NCBI GenBank assembly: GCA_041477815.1
Contig: JBGOUV010000064.1
Location: 1 to 21,349 of the forward strand
DNA: 21,349 nt
DNA from: JBGOUV01 sp041477815
Lineage (GTDB): Bacteria > Acidobacteriota > Terriglobia > Bryobacterales > JACQDG01
Direction: 5' to 3'
Shown one piece after another: positions 14,115 to 21,349 of this stretch. Below the pieces are notes generated by a model. It did no database searches, was not told the DNA's origin, and saw only the letters and a program-made list of their open reading frames with translations. How positions within the stretch are numbered: position 1 is the stretch's first letter; every line of letters starts with the position of its first letter. Both the position numbers and the translations under genes were made by a program.

Positions 14115-15463
14115 AGCCCGCCCGGCGGGTCCTCGGCAATTTCTTCCACCTCTCGACGGGCGAGCTGTTGGCCCGCCTGCTGGCCTTCGCCGCCTTTGCG
14201 CACCTGGCCCGGGTGCTGGGGTCGACCGGGTTCGGCCGCATCGGGTTGGTCATGACCGTGGTGACCTACCTGCAGATCCCGGTGCTGCAGGGTTTCGACT
14301 CGGTGGGCATGCGCGACGTGGCCCGTGACCGCGGCCTGCTGCGGCGCTACGCCGGCAGCATCCTGGCGATGCGGCTGCTGGCCGCGGTGGTGACCTTTGC
14401 GGTGGTGGCCGTCACTGTTCATTCTGAAATCCGGACGCTGCTGCTGCTGTTCAGTCTCACCCTGTTTCCCCAGGCGGCGTCGCTCAAGTGGGCCTTTCAG
14501 GCCGTGGAGCGAAACCGTCCGGTGGCCGCGGCCAACATCCTGTCGCAGTTGGTCTTCGTCCTGGGGGCGTTTACCGTCGCCGGACCGGAAGCGTTGCTGC
14601 TCGTCCCGGTCTATGTGATGGCCGGAGAGGCGGTGGCGGCCTTGCTGCTGGCCGTCCTGTTCTTCCGGCAGTTCGGAGCGCCGGTGCCCGGGCTGAGCGC
14701 GCGGCTGTTTCGGGAGTCTTTGCCGCTCGCCGCCTCCAGCGTTCTGGGGACGCTGCTGTTCAACTTCGATGTCCTGGCCCTGGCCTGGTTCCAGCCGGCC
14801 TCGGCGGTGGGCCTCTACACGGCAGTCTACAAGCTGGTGCTGCTGTTCGCGACGCCGCTCACGCTGTTTCAGATCAGCATGCTCCCGACATTGGCCCGCG
14901 CCGACGCGGACCTCGACCGCACCGCCGCGCCGGCCCTGCGCTACCTGGCGGTGGTGTTCCTGCCGCTGCCCTTCGTGGGACTCCTGGTGGCGCCGCAGCT
15001 CCTGACGCTGCTCTACGGCTCCGAGTACGCGGGGGGCTCGGTGGCGCTCCAGATCCTGCTCGCTTCCCTCCCCTGGATGGCCTTCCGGTCGCTGTTTCGC
15101 ATTATCCTGGTGTCGTATCACTGGCAGCGCCTGGACCTGCGGACCGTGCTGGCCGCTACCGTCGCCAACATGGCCGTGGACCTGGCGCTGGTGCCGCGCT
15201 GGGGCGTGGTGGGGGCGGCCGTGGCCACCCTCTGCTCGGAGCTGGTGATCTTCGGAATGTCGTACTACTATACTTGGCGGCGCGTGCAGGCCCTGGCGGT
15301 GGTGGGGCACCTCTGGCGTCCCCTGCTGGCGGCAGCCGCAGCGGCCGGGGCCGGGATGGCGATGTCCTCGCTGCCGGCTAGGCTGACGGCGGTGGGAGTG
15401 GTCTATCTGGGCCTGGTCTTCGCCACCCGCGCCGTCACCTGGAAGGAGATCGCCGCCCGATGA
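14111..15463 (+). CDS. Wzx-like polysaccharide flippase
   Basis: This is a 450-residue integral membrane protein with about a dozen hydrophobic segments. The ATG at 14111 overlaps the preceding stop as ATGA. The N-terminus NFFHLSTGELLARLLAF, AHLARVLGSTGFGRIGLV is typical of polysaccharide-biosynthesis flippases of the MOP superfamily. Later GLYTAVYKLVLLFATPLTLF and LYGSEYAGGSVALQILL are also family hallmarks. It would move lipid-linked oligosaccharide across the inner membrane. The stop overlaps the methyltransferase start, again as ATGA. A frame extension upstream to 13871 exists but lies within the glycosyltransferase gene and has no reason to be used. Confidence 0.88.
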   Translation: MKPARRVLGNFFHLSTGELLARLLAFAAFAHLARVLGSTGFGRIGLVMTVVTYLQIPVLQGFDSVGMRDVARDRGLLRRYAGSILAMRLLAAVVTFAVVAVTVHSEIRTLLLLFSLTLFPQAASLKWAFQAVERNRPVAAANILSQLVFVLGAFTVAGPEALLLVPVYVMAGEAVAALLLAVLFFRQFGAPVPGLSARLFRESLPLAASSVLGTLLFNFDVLALAWFQPASAVGLYTAVYKLVLLFATPLTLFQISMLPTLARADADLDRTAAPALRYLAVVFLPLPFVGLLVAPQLLTLLYGSEYAGGSVALQILLASLPWMAFRSLFRIILVSYHWQRLDLRTVLAATVANMAVDLALVPRWGVVGAAVATLCSELVIFGMSYYYTWRRVQALAVVGHLWRPLLAAAAAAGAGMAMSSLPARLTAVGVVYLGLVFATRAVTWKEIAAR

Positions 15464-16227
15464 CGCCGCGCATCTTCACGCCGGACTACTACGAGCAGCT
15501 CGGGCGGGTGGAGCAGTTGCATCCCTGGTCGGCCTACATGCAGCGGCTGGCCTTCAACCTGCTCGATACCCATAGCGCCGGGGCTCCCGCCCAGGTACTC
15601 GACGCCGGGTGCGGGGCGGGGTACTTCACGCTGCGCTGGCGGGAGCACAGCCGCATCCGCGTGGCCGTGGGCATCGACTCCTCTCTCGACGGCCTGCACC
15701 TCAGCCGGCGGCGCGGCCTGGCCCACGTGGCGGCGGCCAGCGTCGCCGCGTTGCCATTTGCGAGCGGCGCGTTCGACGCCCTCTACTGCGCCGACGTGAT
15801 CCAGCACCTCAGCCGGCAGCAGTCCGCCGATACACTGGCCGAGTTCGGGCGCGTGCTGCGGCGCGGGGGCCTCGTATTGATACGTACTGCCGCCCGGCGC
15901 GGACTCGGCTCCAAGAAACATCGCGACACGGAGGACTACCAGCAGTGGGAGCCGGACAAACTCCGCCGCGGCCTGGGGGCCTGCGGCCTGCAGGTGGTGT
16001 GGATGTCGCTGATTAACTGGCTGCCATCGCTGGCCGCCGACCTGCGCGCCTGCCGGCAGCCGGCCCCGGTCGGAGACGTCGGCCTGAAAGTGGCCCTGGC
16101 GCCGGTGGACGGACTCCGCCGGGCCGTGCTTTCCTCTTACTGGCGTCTCGAGCAGATCGCCCTGCTGCGGCTCGGCCTGCGGCTGCCCGGCGGCCACACC
16201 TTATTATGCCTGGCCAGGAAACCGTGA
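15460..16227 (+). CDS. class I SAM-dependent methyltransferase
   Basis: This is a 255-residue protein. Motif I VLDAGCGAG at 46-54 binds S-adenosylmethionine, with the acidic residue after strand 2 in VAVGIDSSLDGL. The FDALYCADVIQHL stretch is motif IV-like, and EFGRVLRRGGLVLI is the post-methylation motif of Methyltransf_11-type enzymes. Its position between a flippase and two glycosyltransferases suggests that it methylates a sugar or lipid-linked intermediate, or acts as a chain-terminating cap (inference). An AAGGAG sequence lies about 11 bp upstream of the ATG, which overlaps the flippase stop by 4 bp. Confidence 0.87.
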   Translation: MTPRIFTPDYYEQLGRVEQLHPWSAYMQRLAFNLLDTHSAGAPAQVLDAGCGAGYFTLRWREHSRIRVAVGIDSSLDGLHLSRRRGLAHVAAASVAALPFASGAFDALYCADVIQHLSRQQSADTLAEFGRVLRRGGLVLIRTAARRGLGSKKHRDTEDYQQWEPDKLRRGLGACGLQVVWMSLINWLPSLAADLRACRQPAPVGDVGLKVALAPVDGLRRAVLSSYWRLEQIALLRLGLRLPGGHTLLCLARKP

Positions 16228-17111
16228 CGGCGCGCCCCCGGCTCTCGGTGGTGGTGGCCTCCTACAACTCCGCCGCGACCCTGCAGCTTTGCCTGGAGTC
16301 GCTGGAAGCCCAGCTCGGCCCCACCGACGAGATTATCGTCGCCGATTGCTCCGACCGCGACCCTCGCCAGCAGTTTACCCGCGCCTTCGAGCGCGTCCGC
16401 TTTCTCCGGTTCGAGGAGCGGCGTTCGATTCCGGAACTGCGCCGGGAGGCTCTAAAATTAGCAACCGGGGAACTTTTGTTGCTTACGGAAGGACGCGTGG
16501 TGCCGTCTAAGCTGTGGGCCGCCTCCCTAGGCGAAGCGCATACTACCCACCCCAAAGCGCCCGCTTTTGGCGGCCCGATCGATTCTAACTCCACGGCCGC
16601 CTTCGACGAAGCGGTCTTTTTCTGCGAGTATGGCCTGCACATGCCCCCCATCGGAGATGGGGTGAGCCGAGAGCTTTCGGGGGCGAATCTCAGTTATAAG
16701 GCGTGGGTTGTGGATTTGTGCCGGGACTTGCTGGAGTCCGGGGCTTGGGAACCGTTCTGGCACCGGCGGCTGGAAGAGCAGGGGTACCACCTTCAACGGG
16801 TTGGCGCGGCGGTGGTGGAGTACCGGAATTCCTTGACCTGGGGACAGTTTGTGCGCCAGCGATTCCACTACGGCCGGTGGTTTGCGGCCGAGAGGGTGCG
16901 GGGGGCGCGGCGGGTGGCGTATGCGGCGTTCTGCCCGTTGCTGCCGTTGTTGCTGACGCTGCGGTTGGGGCGGCTGGCCATGGCGCGCGGGCGGGGGGGG
17001 CGGTACGTTCGGGCGCTTCCTTGGGTCCTGGCGTTTCACCTGGTTTGGGCGGTGGGGGAGTTCTGCGGGTACTTGGGGGGTCGGGGAGAGAGTCATCGGG
17101 AGGTTTTCTAG
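16224..17111 (+). CDS. family 2 glycosyltransferase paralogue lacking the usual metal motif
   Basis: The protein is 295 residues from the GTG at 16224. I chose that start because it overlaps the methyltransferase stop as GTGA and is preceded by AGGA. The ATG at 16206 would add six residues and has no ribosome site. The domain opens with RLSVVVASYNSAATL. RSIPELRREALKLATGEL leads to TEGR at 88-91, where its neighbour has EDH and most GT2 enzymes have DxD. So the expected metal-coordinating residues are changed. The rest aligns well with the next gene: CEYGLHMPPI, SGANLSYK, a hydrophobic C-terminal segment pair and WAVGEFCGYLGGRGES. It is probably a membrane-anchored GT in the same polysaccharide pathway, either with altered chemistry or acting as an inactive partner. 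Confidence 0.8.
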   Translation: MTARPRLSVVVASYNSAATLQLCLESLEAQLGPTDEIIVADCSDRDPRQQFTRAFERVRFLRFEERRSIPELRREALKLATGELLLLTEGRVVPSKLWAASLGEAHTTHPKAPAFGGPIDSNSTAAFDEAVFFCEYGLHMPPIGDGVSRELSGANLSYKAWVVDLCRDLLESGAWEPFWHRRLEEQGYHLQRVGAAVVEYRNSLTWGQFVRQRFHYGRWFAAERVRGARRVAYAAFCPLLPLLLTLRLGRLAMARGRGGRYVRALPWVLAFHLVWAVGEFCGYLGGRGESHREVF

Positions 17112-17116
17112 GGACG

Positions 17117-17989
17117 ATGGCAGCGCGGCTCAGCGTAGTGATCGCTTCGGTCAATGGACTGGGGTGCATTCTGGAGTGTCTGGAGAAGCTGGAAGCTCAG
17201 ACCGTGCGGGAACAGATGGAAATACTGGTCCTGGACCGCCGCACCGATGGGACCGCCGAAACCATCGCGCGGCGCTTCCCTGCCGTGACGCTTCGCTCGG
17301 GACTGGTGGGGCGCTCGATCCCCGACTTGCGCTGGGAAGGGATGCGGGCGGCCCTCGGCGATTGGATCGCCGTGATCGAGGATCACTGTATGGCGCCTCC
17401 CGGCTGGGCGGCCGAGATTCTGCGGCTGGCCGAGTCCCCCTACGGCGTGGTCGGCGGACCGGTCGAAAACGGCAGCCCCGACCGGATCCTGGACTGGGCC
17501 TTCTTCCTGGCCGAGTACGGACCTTGCATGCCGCCGCTCCCCGAAGGCGATGCCGAAGGAGTCCCGGGCAATAACGCCGCCTACCGCCGGGAAGTCCTGC
17601 CCCTTTCGGAAGACCATTGGGCGCATGTTTGGGAGAGCTTTCTCCAGAAGGACTTACGCCAAAAAGGTGTAAGGATTTTCCTGAGCCCGGCGTTGCAGAT
17701 TTACCACAAAAAGTCCTTCGGCCTGGGCGAGATGCTGGAGCAGCGGTTCCTTTACTCGCGGTCGTTCGCCGCCATGCGGGGGAGGAGCGTACTCCGCGCG
17801 GTGCTCTCCCTGGCCTTGCCCCCGGTGCTGCTGGTCCGAATCCTCCGGTGCTTGCTGGGGAAGCGCAGGAATCTGCGGGAGTTTCTGCTGGGGCTGCCGG
17901 TGATCCTGCTGTTTGTGGCCAGTTGGGCGGTGGGGGAGATGGCGGGGTATCTGGCGGGGGCCGGTGACAGCCTGGAACGGGTGGAATGA
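17117..17989 (+). CDS. family 2 glycosyltransferase, paralogue of the preceding gene
   Basis: The protein is 290 residues. I chose the ATG at 17117, 5 bp after the previous stop, because it starts MAARLSVVIASVNG exactly at the GT-A fold. An open frame further upstream is only overlap with the preceding gene. The donor-binding region GRSIPDLRWEGMRAALGDW runs into VIEDHCMAPPGW, with EDH at 88-90 as the DxD equivalent. AEYGPCMPPL and PGNNAAYRR follow, and the C-terminus has two hydrophobic segments and WAVGEMAGYLAGAGDS. It shares layout and many motifs with the preceding gene, so the two arose by tandem duplication. It is the last gene of the polysaccharide operon. Confidence 0.87.
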   Translation: MAARLSVVIASVNGLGCILECLEKLEAQTVREQMEILVLDRRTDGTAETIARRFPAVTLRSGLVGRSIPDLRWEGMRAALGDWIAVIEDHCMAPPGWAAEILRLAESPYGVVGGPVENGSPDRILDWAFFLAEYGPCMPPLPEGDAEGVPGNNAAYRREVLPLSEDHWAHVWESFLQKDLRQKGVRIFLSPALQIYHKKSFGLGEMLEQRFLYSRSFAAMRGRSVLRAVLSLALPPVLLVRILRCLLGKRRNLREFLLGLPVILLFVASWAVGEMAGYLAGAGDSLERVE

Positions 17990-18142
17990 TGACACGCGCA
18001 GGTGGCTGCTTCTCACGATTCCGCTCGCTCTCGTCTCGATTCTTAAACGTCTCTCGCCCAAAGGCTTGTTGCTGTTGGGCGCCATCTCGACTCGGTGCGT
18101 CGGGAGTGATATCCTATCTGACAGTTGGCCGGAGGGCTGACA
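17990..18142. other. intergenic region, end of polysaccharide operon
   Basis: This 153-bp region contains an inverted repeat CGCCCAA/TTGGGCG (18055-18061 and 18075-18081, 13-base loop) that could weakly terminate the polysaccharide operon, although no T-run follows. The promoter of the downstream DUF1592 gene should lie here. TATCCT near 18112 is a possible -10 box without a convincing -35. Confidence 0.4.
18131..18135 (+). promoter_or_regulatory. ribosome binding site GGAGG deciding the start at 18143
   Basis: GGAGG is followed by seven bases and then ATG at 18143. This favours that start over the in-frame TTG at 18125, which has no such site. Confidence 0.75.
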
Positions 18143-20458
18143 ATGAACCGTGGGGCGGTTTGGGTAGTGGTGTGGTCCGTAGTAGGCGGCTCTCTCGGCG
18201 TGGGGAGGGCGCAGCAGCCGTCCGCCATCAAGCAGTATTGCACCGGCTGCCACAACCAGAGCGCCAAGATAGGCGGACTCGCCCTCGATACCATCGCCGC
18301 GGAGAACGTCACTCAGCATCCGGAGGTCTGGGAGAAGGTCGTCCGGAAACTTCGCGCCCGCTACATGCCGCCGGCCGGATTGCCGCGGCCCGACGAGCGC
18401 ACCTACGACGCCCTGGTGGCGTCGCTCGAGACCTCGCTCGACAGCGCCAAGCCCAATCCAGGCCGGACCGATACCTTCCGGCGGCTCAACCGGACCGAAT
18501 ACCAGAACGTCATTCGGGATCTTCTGGCGGTGGAAGTGGACGTCACTGCGCTCCTGCCGAGCGATGAGTCCAGCCATGGCTTTGACAACGTGACGGTGGG
18601 AGATCTCTCGCCGACCCTGCTCGAGAGGTACCTGTCGGCGGCGCAGCGGATCAGCCGGCTGGCGATCGGGAGTCCGCCGCGGTCGCCGGGCGGCGATACC
18701 ATCCAGCTTCCGCCGGACCTCACCCAGGAGGAGCACTTCGACAAGCTGCCGCTCGGTACGCGCGGCGGGACCGTGGTTCCTTATACCTTCCCGCTGGACG
18801 CCGAGTACGAGATCGTGCTGCGGCTGGCGCGAGACCGCAACGAGCACATCGAGGGCCTGCGCGAGGCCCACGAGGTGGAGTTCATGCTGGACGGAGAGCG
18901 GGTGGGGTTGTTCACGGTGACGCCGCCGCCGGCGGGCCAGGATCATTCGCTCGCCGACCAGCATCTGCGCCTTCGGGTTCCGGTGAAGGCCGGTCCGCAC
19001 GTGATCGGCGTCGCTTTTCCGAAGAAGCCCTCGGCGCTGCTCGAGACCGAGCGCCAGCCCTACCAGGCGCACTTCAACATGGACCGGCATCCCAGGATCA
19101 CGCCGGCCGTGTATTCGATCAACATCAACGGCCCCTATGAGGCGAAGGGTCCCGGGGAAACACCCAGCCGCCGCCGGATTTTTGTGCGCCGGCCGGCGCA
19201 GGCGGGCGAGGAAGAGGGCTGCGCCAGCCAGATACTGACGACGTTGATGCGGCGGGCGTACCGACGACCGGTGACGGCCGGGGATTTAGAGGTCCCGCTG
19301 AAGTTCTACCGGGAGGCGCGGAAGGACGGAGGCTTTGAAGCGGGGATCGAAATGGCGTTGCGGGCGGTGCTGGTGAGTCCGGAATTCCTGTTCCGCGTCG
19401 AACAGGACCCCGCCGGCGTCGCGCCCCAGACTGCCTATCGCATCAGCGACCTGGAGCTGGCCTCGCGGCTGTCGTTCTTCCTGTGGAGCAGCATTCCGGA
19501 CGACGAGCTGCTCGACGCGGCCATCGGCGGGAAACTCCACACGCCAGCCGTGCTCGAACAACAGGCGCGGCGCCTGCTGGCGGATGCCCGTGCGCGGGTA
19601 TTGGTGAGCAACTTCGCCGAACAATGGCTGTACTTGCGCAATCTGGCGTCGACCACCCCGGACATGCGCTTGTTCCCGGACTTCGACGACAACCTGCGGC
19701 AGGCCTTCCGGCAGGAGACGGAGCTCTTTTTCGAGAGCCTCTTGCGCGAGGACCGCAGCGTGCTGGACTTGCTGCGGGCCAACTATACTTTCGTGAACCA
19801 GCGCCTGGCCAAGCACTACGGTATTCCCAATGTATACGGCAGCCGCTTCCGGCGCATCACCTTCGGTTCCGGCAGTGAGCGCGGCGGCTTGCTTCGACAG
19901 GGCAGCGTTCTGACGGTGACTTCCTACGCCACGCGGACCTCGCCGGTGATCCGCGGCAAGTGGATCCTGACCAATATTCTGGGGGAGGCTCCGCCGCCGC
20001 CGCTCCCAGCGGTGCCGGCCCTGAAAGAGAACAGCGGGCTGGGCAAGACCCTCTCCATGCGGGAGCGCATGGCCGAGCATCGCGCCAATCCCGCCTGCTC
20101 CGGTTGCCATCAACTCATGGACCCGGTGGGCTTCTCGCTGGAGAACTACGATGCGGTGGGCCGCTGGCGAACCGCCGAGGAAAGCAAGCCCATCGACGCT
20201 TCCGGGGGCCTTCCCGACGGCAGCAAGTTCGAGGGGGTGGCCGGACTCCAGAAAGCGCTGCTCGGCCGTCCGGAGCTCTTTGTCACCACTGTGACCGAGA
20301 AGCTGCTTACCTACTCGCTGGGCCGGGGAGTCGAGTATTACGACGCCCCGGCGGTCCGGAAGGTCGTGCGGGAGGCCCGGGCCCAGGATTACCGGTTCTC
20401 GTCGCTGATCCTGGGAATCGTCAACAGCGCGCCGTTTCAAATGAGGAGATCGCAATGA
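18143..20458 (+). CDS. exported DUF1587/DUF1592/DUF1588/DUF1585 protein with cytochrome c motifs
   Basis: This is a 771-residue protein with a Sec-like signal (VWVVVWSVVGGSLGVGRAQ). A PSCyt-type haem motif CTGCH follows at 33-37, with MPPAG further on as a possible methionine ligand region. DUF1587 starts at FRRLNRTEYQNVIRDLL. A carbohydrate-binding-like beta region follows, then DUF1595 (LMRRAYRRPVT), DUF1592 (LASRLSFFLWSSIPDDELL), DUF1588 (RGGLLRQGSVLTVTSYATRT) with a second CSGCH at 652-656, and DUF1585 at the end (TEKLLTYSLGRGVEYYD). This order is complete and standard. Such proteins are paired with DUF1552 proteins, as here. Their role is unknown but probably periplasmic electron transfer or oxidation of a polymer-derived substrate. 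The stop overlaps the next start as ATGA. Confidence 0.92.
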   Translation: MNRGAVWVVVWSVVGGSLGVGRAQQPSAIKQYCTGCHNQSAKIGGLALDTIAAENVTQHPEVWEKVVRKLRARYMPPAGLPRPDERTYDALVASLETSLDSAKPNPGRTDTFRRLNRTEYQNVIRDLLAVEVDVTALLPSDESSHGFDNVTVGDLSPTLLERYLSAAQRISRLAIGSPPRSPGGDTIQLPPDLTQEEHFDKLPLGTRGGTVVPYTFPLDAEYEIVLRLARDRNEHIEGLREAHEVEFMLDGERVGLFTVTPPPAGQDHSLADQHLRLRVPVKAGPHVIGVAFPKKPSALLETERQPYQAHFNMDRHPRITPAVYSININGPYEAKGPGETPSRRRIFVRRPAQAGEEEGCASQILTTLMRRAYRRPVTAGDLEVPLKFYREARKDGGFEAGIEMALRAVLVSPEFLFRVEQDPAGVAPQTAYRISDLELASRLSFFLWSSIPDDELLDAAIGGKLHTPAVLEQQARRLLADARARVLVSNFAEQWLYLRNLASTTPDMRLFPDFDDNLRQAFRQETELFFESLLREDRSVLDLLRANYTFVNQRLAKHYGIPNVYGSRFRRITFGSGSERGGLLRQGSVLTVTSYATRTSPVIRGKWILTNILGEAPPPPLPAVPALKENSGLGKTLSMRERMAEHRANPACSGCHQLMDPVGFSLENYDAVGRWRTAEESKPIDASGGLPDGSKFEGVAGLQKALLGRPELFVTTVTEKLLTYSLGRGVEYYDAPAVRKVVREARAQDYRFSSLILGIVNSAPFQMRRSQ

Positions 20459-21349
20459 TCATCACCAAGAAGGCTCTGCCGCGGCGGACGTTCCTGCGGG
20501 GTGTGGGAACCACCCTGGCCCTGCCGCTGCTGGACGCCATGGTTCCGGCCCTCACCGCCCTGGCCGCGACGCCGGGCCGGCCGGTGCGTCGCTTGGGTTT
20601 TGTGTACGTGCCCATGGGATCGTACATCAAGCAGTGGACGCCTCCCGGCGCGGGCAGCCTGGGCGAGCTCTCGCCGAGCCTCCGCGCGCTGGCCCCGGTG
20701 GTGGATCAGCTCACCGTAATCACCAATCTGGAGCTGAAGAATGCTTATCCGGGCACCCACGCCACCTCCAACGCCGCCTTCCTGAGCGCGGCCACGTCGA
20801 AGTGGACCGAGAGCACCGACTACGAGCTGGCCACGACGGTGGATCAGGTCGCCGCGCAGCAGCTTGGCCGGGAGACGCGGCTGCCGTCGCTCGAGATGGC
20901 GATGGATTTGCTGACCACGGTGGGGCAGTGCGACAACGGTTATGCGTGCGTCTACCAGAACAATCTCTCCTGGTCGTCGCCGACCACGCCGCTGCCAGCG
21001 GAGGCCCACCCGCGGGTTGTTTTTGAGCGTCTGTTCGGCGACGGGGGCAGCGCGTCGGAGCGGCTGGCCGAGCTGCGGAGAAACGCCAGCCTGCTCGATT
21101 GGGTCCATGAAGATATCGCCCGCCTGCAGAAGAAGCTCGGTCCCGGCGACCGTACTAAGGTGAATCAGTATCTGGATACTGTTCGCGAGGTGGAGCGCCG
21201 CATCCAGAAAGCCGAGGCGGAGACGGCGGACAACCGGCTTCCCGATCTGGATCGTCCGGTGGGCGTGCCGGCCGCCTACGCCGATCACGCGCGTCTTATG
21301 TTCGACCTGCAGGTGCTGGCCTTGCAGGGCGACGTCACCCGCGTGATCA
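20455..21349 (+). CDS. Tat-exported DUF1552 family protein, 3' end outside window
   Basis: The frame opens with the ATG at 20455, overlapping the previous stop as ATGA, with GAGGAGA six bases upstream. It stays open to the window end, giving 298 residues of a protein that is usually around 430-460. The N-terminus PRRTFLRGVGTTLALPLLDAM is a twin-arginine signal. It is followed by RLGFVYVPMGSYIKQWTP and HATSNAAFLSA, hallmarks of DUF1552. YLDTVREVERRIQKAE and the DHARLMFDLQVLALQGDVTR segment are also typical. The family is distantly like DUF1501 in gene-context behaviour and always travels with DUF1592-type cytochromes. The reaction is unknown. Confidence 0.92.
   Translation, partial: MIITKKALPRRTFLRGVGTTLALPLLDAMVPALTALAATPGRPVRRLGFVYVPMGSYIKQWTPPGAGSLGELSPSLRALAPVVDQLTVITNLELKNAYPGTHATSNAAFLSAATSKWTESTDYELATTVDQVAAQQLGRETRLPSLEMAMDLLTTVGQCDNGYACVYQNNLSWSSPTTPLPAEAHPRVVFERLFGDGGSASERLAELRRNASLLDWVHEDIARLQKKLGPGDRTKVNQYLDTVREVERRIQKAEAETADNRLPDLDRPVGVPAAYADHARLMFDLQVLALQGDVTRVI

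Noticed and set aside
14090..15310. Minus-strand open frame of 406 codons, Gln/His/Arg-rich
   Set aside because: It is a complement of the flippase gene, whose hydrophobic codons read as Gln/Lys/Arg in reverse.
16703..17116. Longer N-terminus for the last GT2
   Set aside because: It is a Gly/Val-rich out-of-frame reading of the preceding GT2. The fold begins exactly at 17117.
18055..18081. Inverted repeat CGCCCAA/TTGGGCG as a terminator
   Set aside because: The loop is 13 bases and no T-run follows, so I mention it in the intergenic entry but do not call a terminator.
17913..18140. Small plus-strand ORF with a hydrophobic stretch (LLLTIPLALVSIL)
   Set aside because: It mostly overlaps the GT2 in another frame, has no ribosome site and no family likeness. 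It may be chance.
17654..19090. Minus-strand open frame of 478 codons spanning two plus-strand genes
   Set aside because: It crosses the GT2 end, an intergenic region and the DUF1592 start, all well supported on the plus strand. No domain pattern is seen.

Overview
This is GC-rich, gene-dense bacterial DNA. It most likely comes from a Bryobacterales/Solibacter-like acidobacterium, although a planctomycete or verrucomicrobium cannot be excluded. The evidence is the pairing of DUF1553 with DUF1501 and of DUF1592 with DUF1552, many Tat and Sec signals (several ending in Ala-Gln), an exported Gfo/Idh/MocA oxidoreductase, an esterase/SMP-30 fusion, and a member of the STGPRTPEGK protein family that I associate with Acidobacteria. 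No rRNA, tRNA, CRISPR array, integrase or transposase was seen, and no stretch over 300 bases lacks a gene.

Layout. (1) 2-3913, plus strand: a compact operon of DUF1553 (5' end cut off), DUF1501, an exported truncated haemoglobin and a Tat-exported oxidoreductase. (2) 3864-6392, minus strand: a large Tat-exported protein resembling a glycoside hydrolase, whose 3' end overlaps the oxidoreductase by 50 bp. (3) 6427-8157, plus strand: an esterase fused to an SMP-30/gluconolactonase-type propeller, divergent from (2) across only 34 bp. (4) 8158-10903: a heptamer tandem repeat, an Fpg-type DNA glycosylase and a secreted lactonase propeller (both minus strand), a G-rich tandem tract, and an STGPRTPEGK-family gene whose upstream region holds a 9-bp-arm palindrome. 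A diverged copy of that palindrome lies 2.6 kb away at the end of the glycosylase gene. (5) 11066-12744, minus strand: an islet of two toxin-antitoxin-like pairs. One is a Phd-like antitoxin with a VapC/PIN toxin. The other is a small ribbon-helix-helix-like ORF followed by a Ymh-family protein carrying the HEPN motif RNxxxH. (6) 12765-17989, plus strand: a translationally coupled surface-polysaccharide cluster made of a membrane GT2, a Wzx-like flippase, a methyltransferase and two paralogous GT2 enzymes. (7) 18143-21349, plus strand: a DUF1587/1592/1588/1585 protein with two CxxCH haem motifs, coupled to a Tat-exported DUF1552 protein cut off by the window end.

How the parts may work together. 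Regions 1-4 and 7 look like exported machinery for oxidising and hydrolysing carbohydrate-derived substrates: haem proteins, lactonases, an esterase, an NAD(P)-type oxidoreductase and a probable glycoside hydrolase. Region 6 would build and export a polysaccharide. Region 5 is an accessory stress or defence islet. The least described parts are the RHH/HEPN-Ymh pair with its direct-repeat operator candidate, the palindrome plus tandem-repeat decoration around the STGPRTPEGK gene, the secreted haemoglobin in the DUF1553/DUF1501 operon, and the GT2 paralogue that has lost its metal-site motif.
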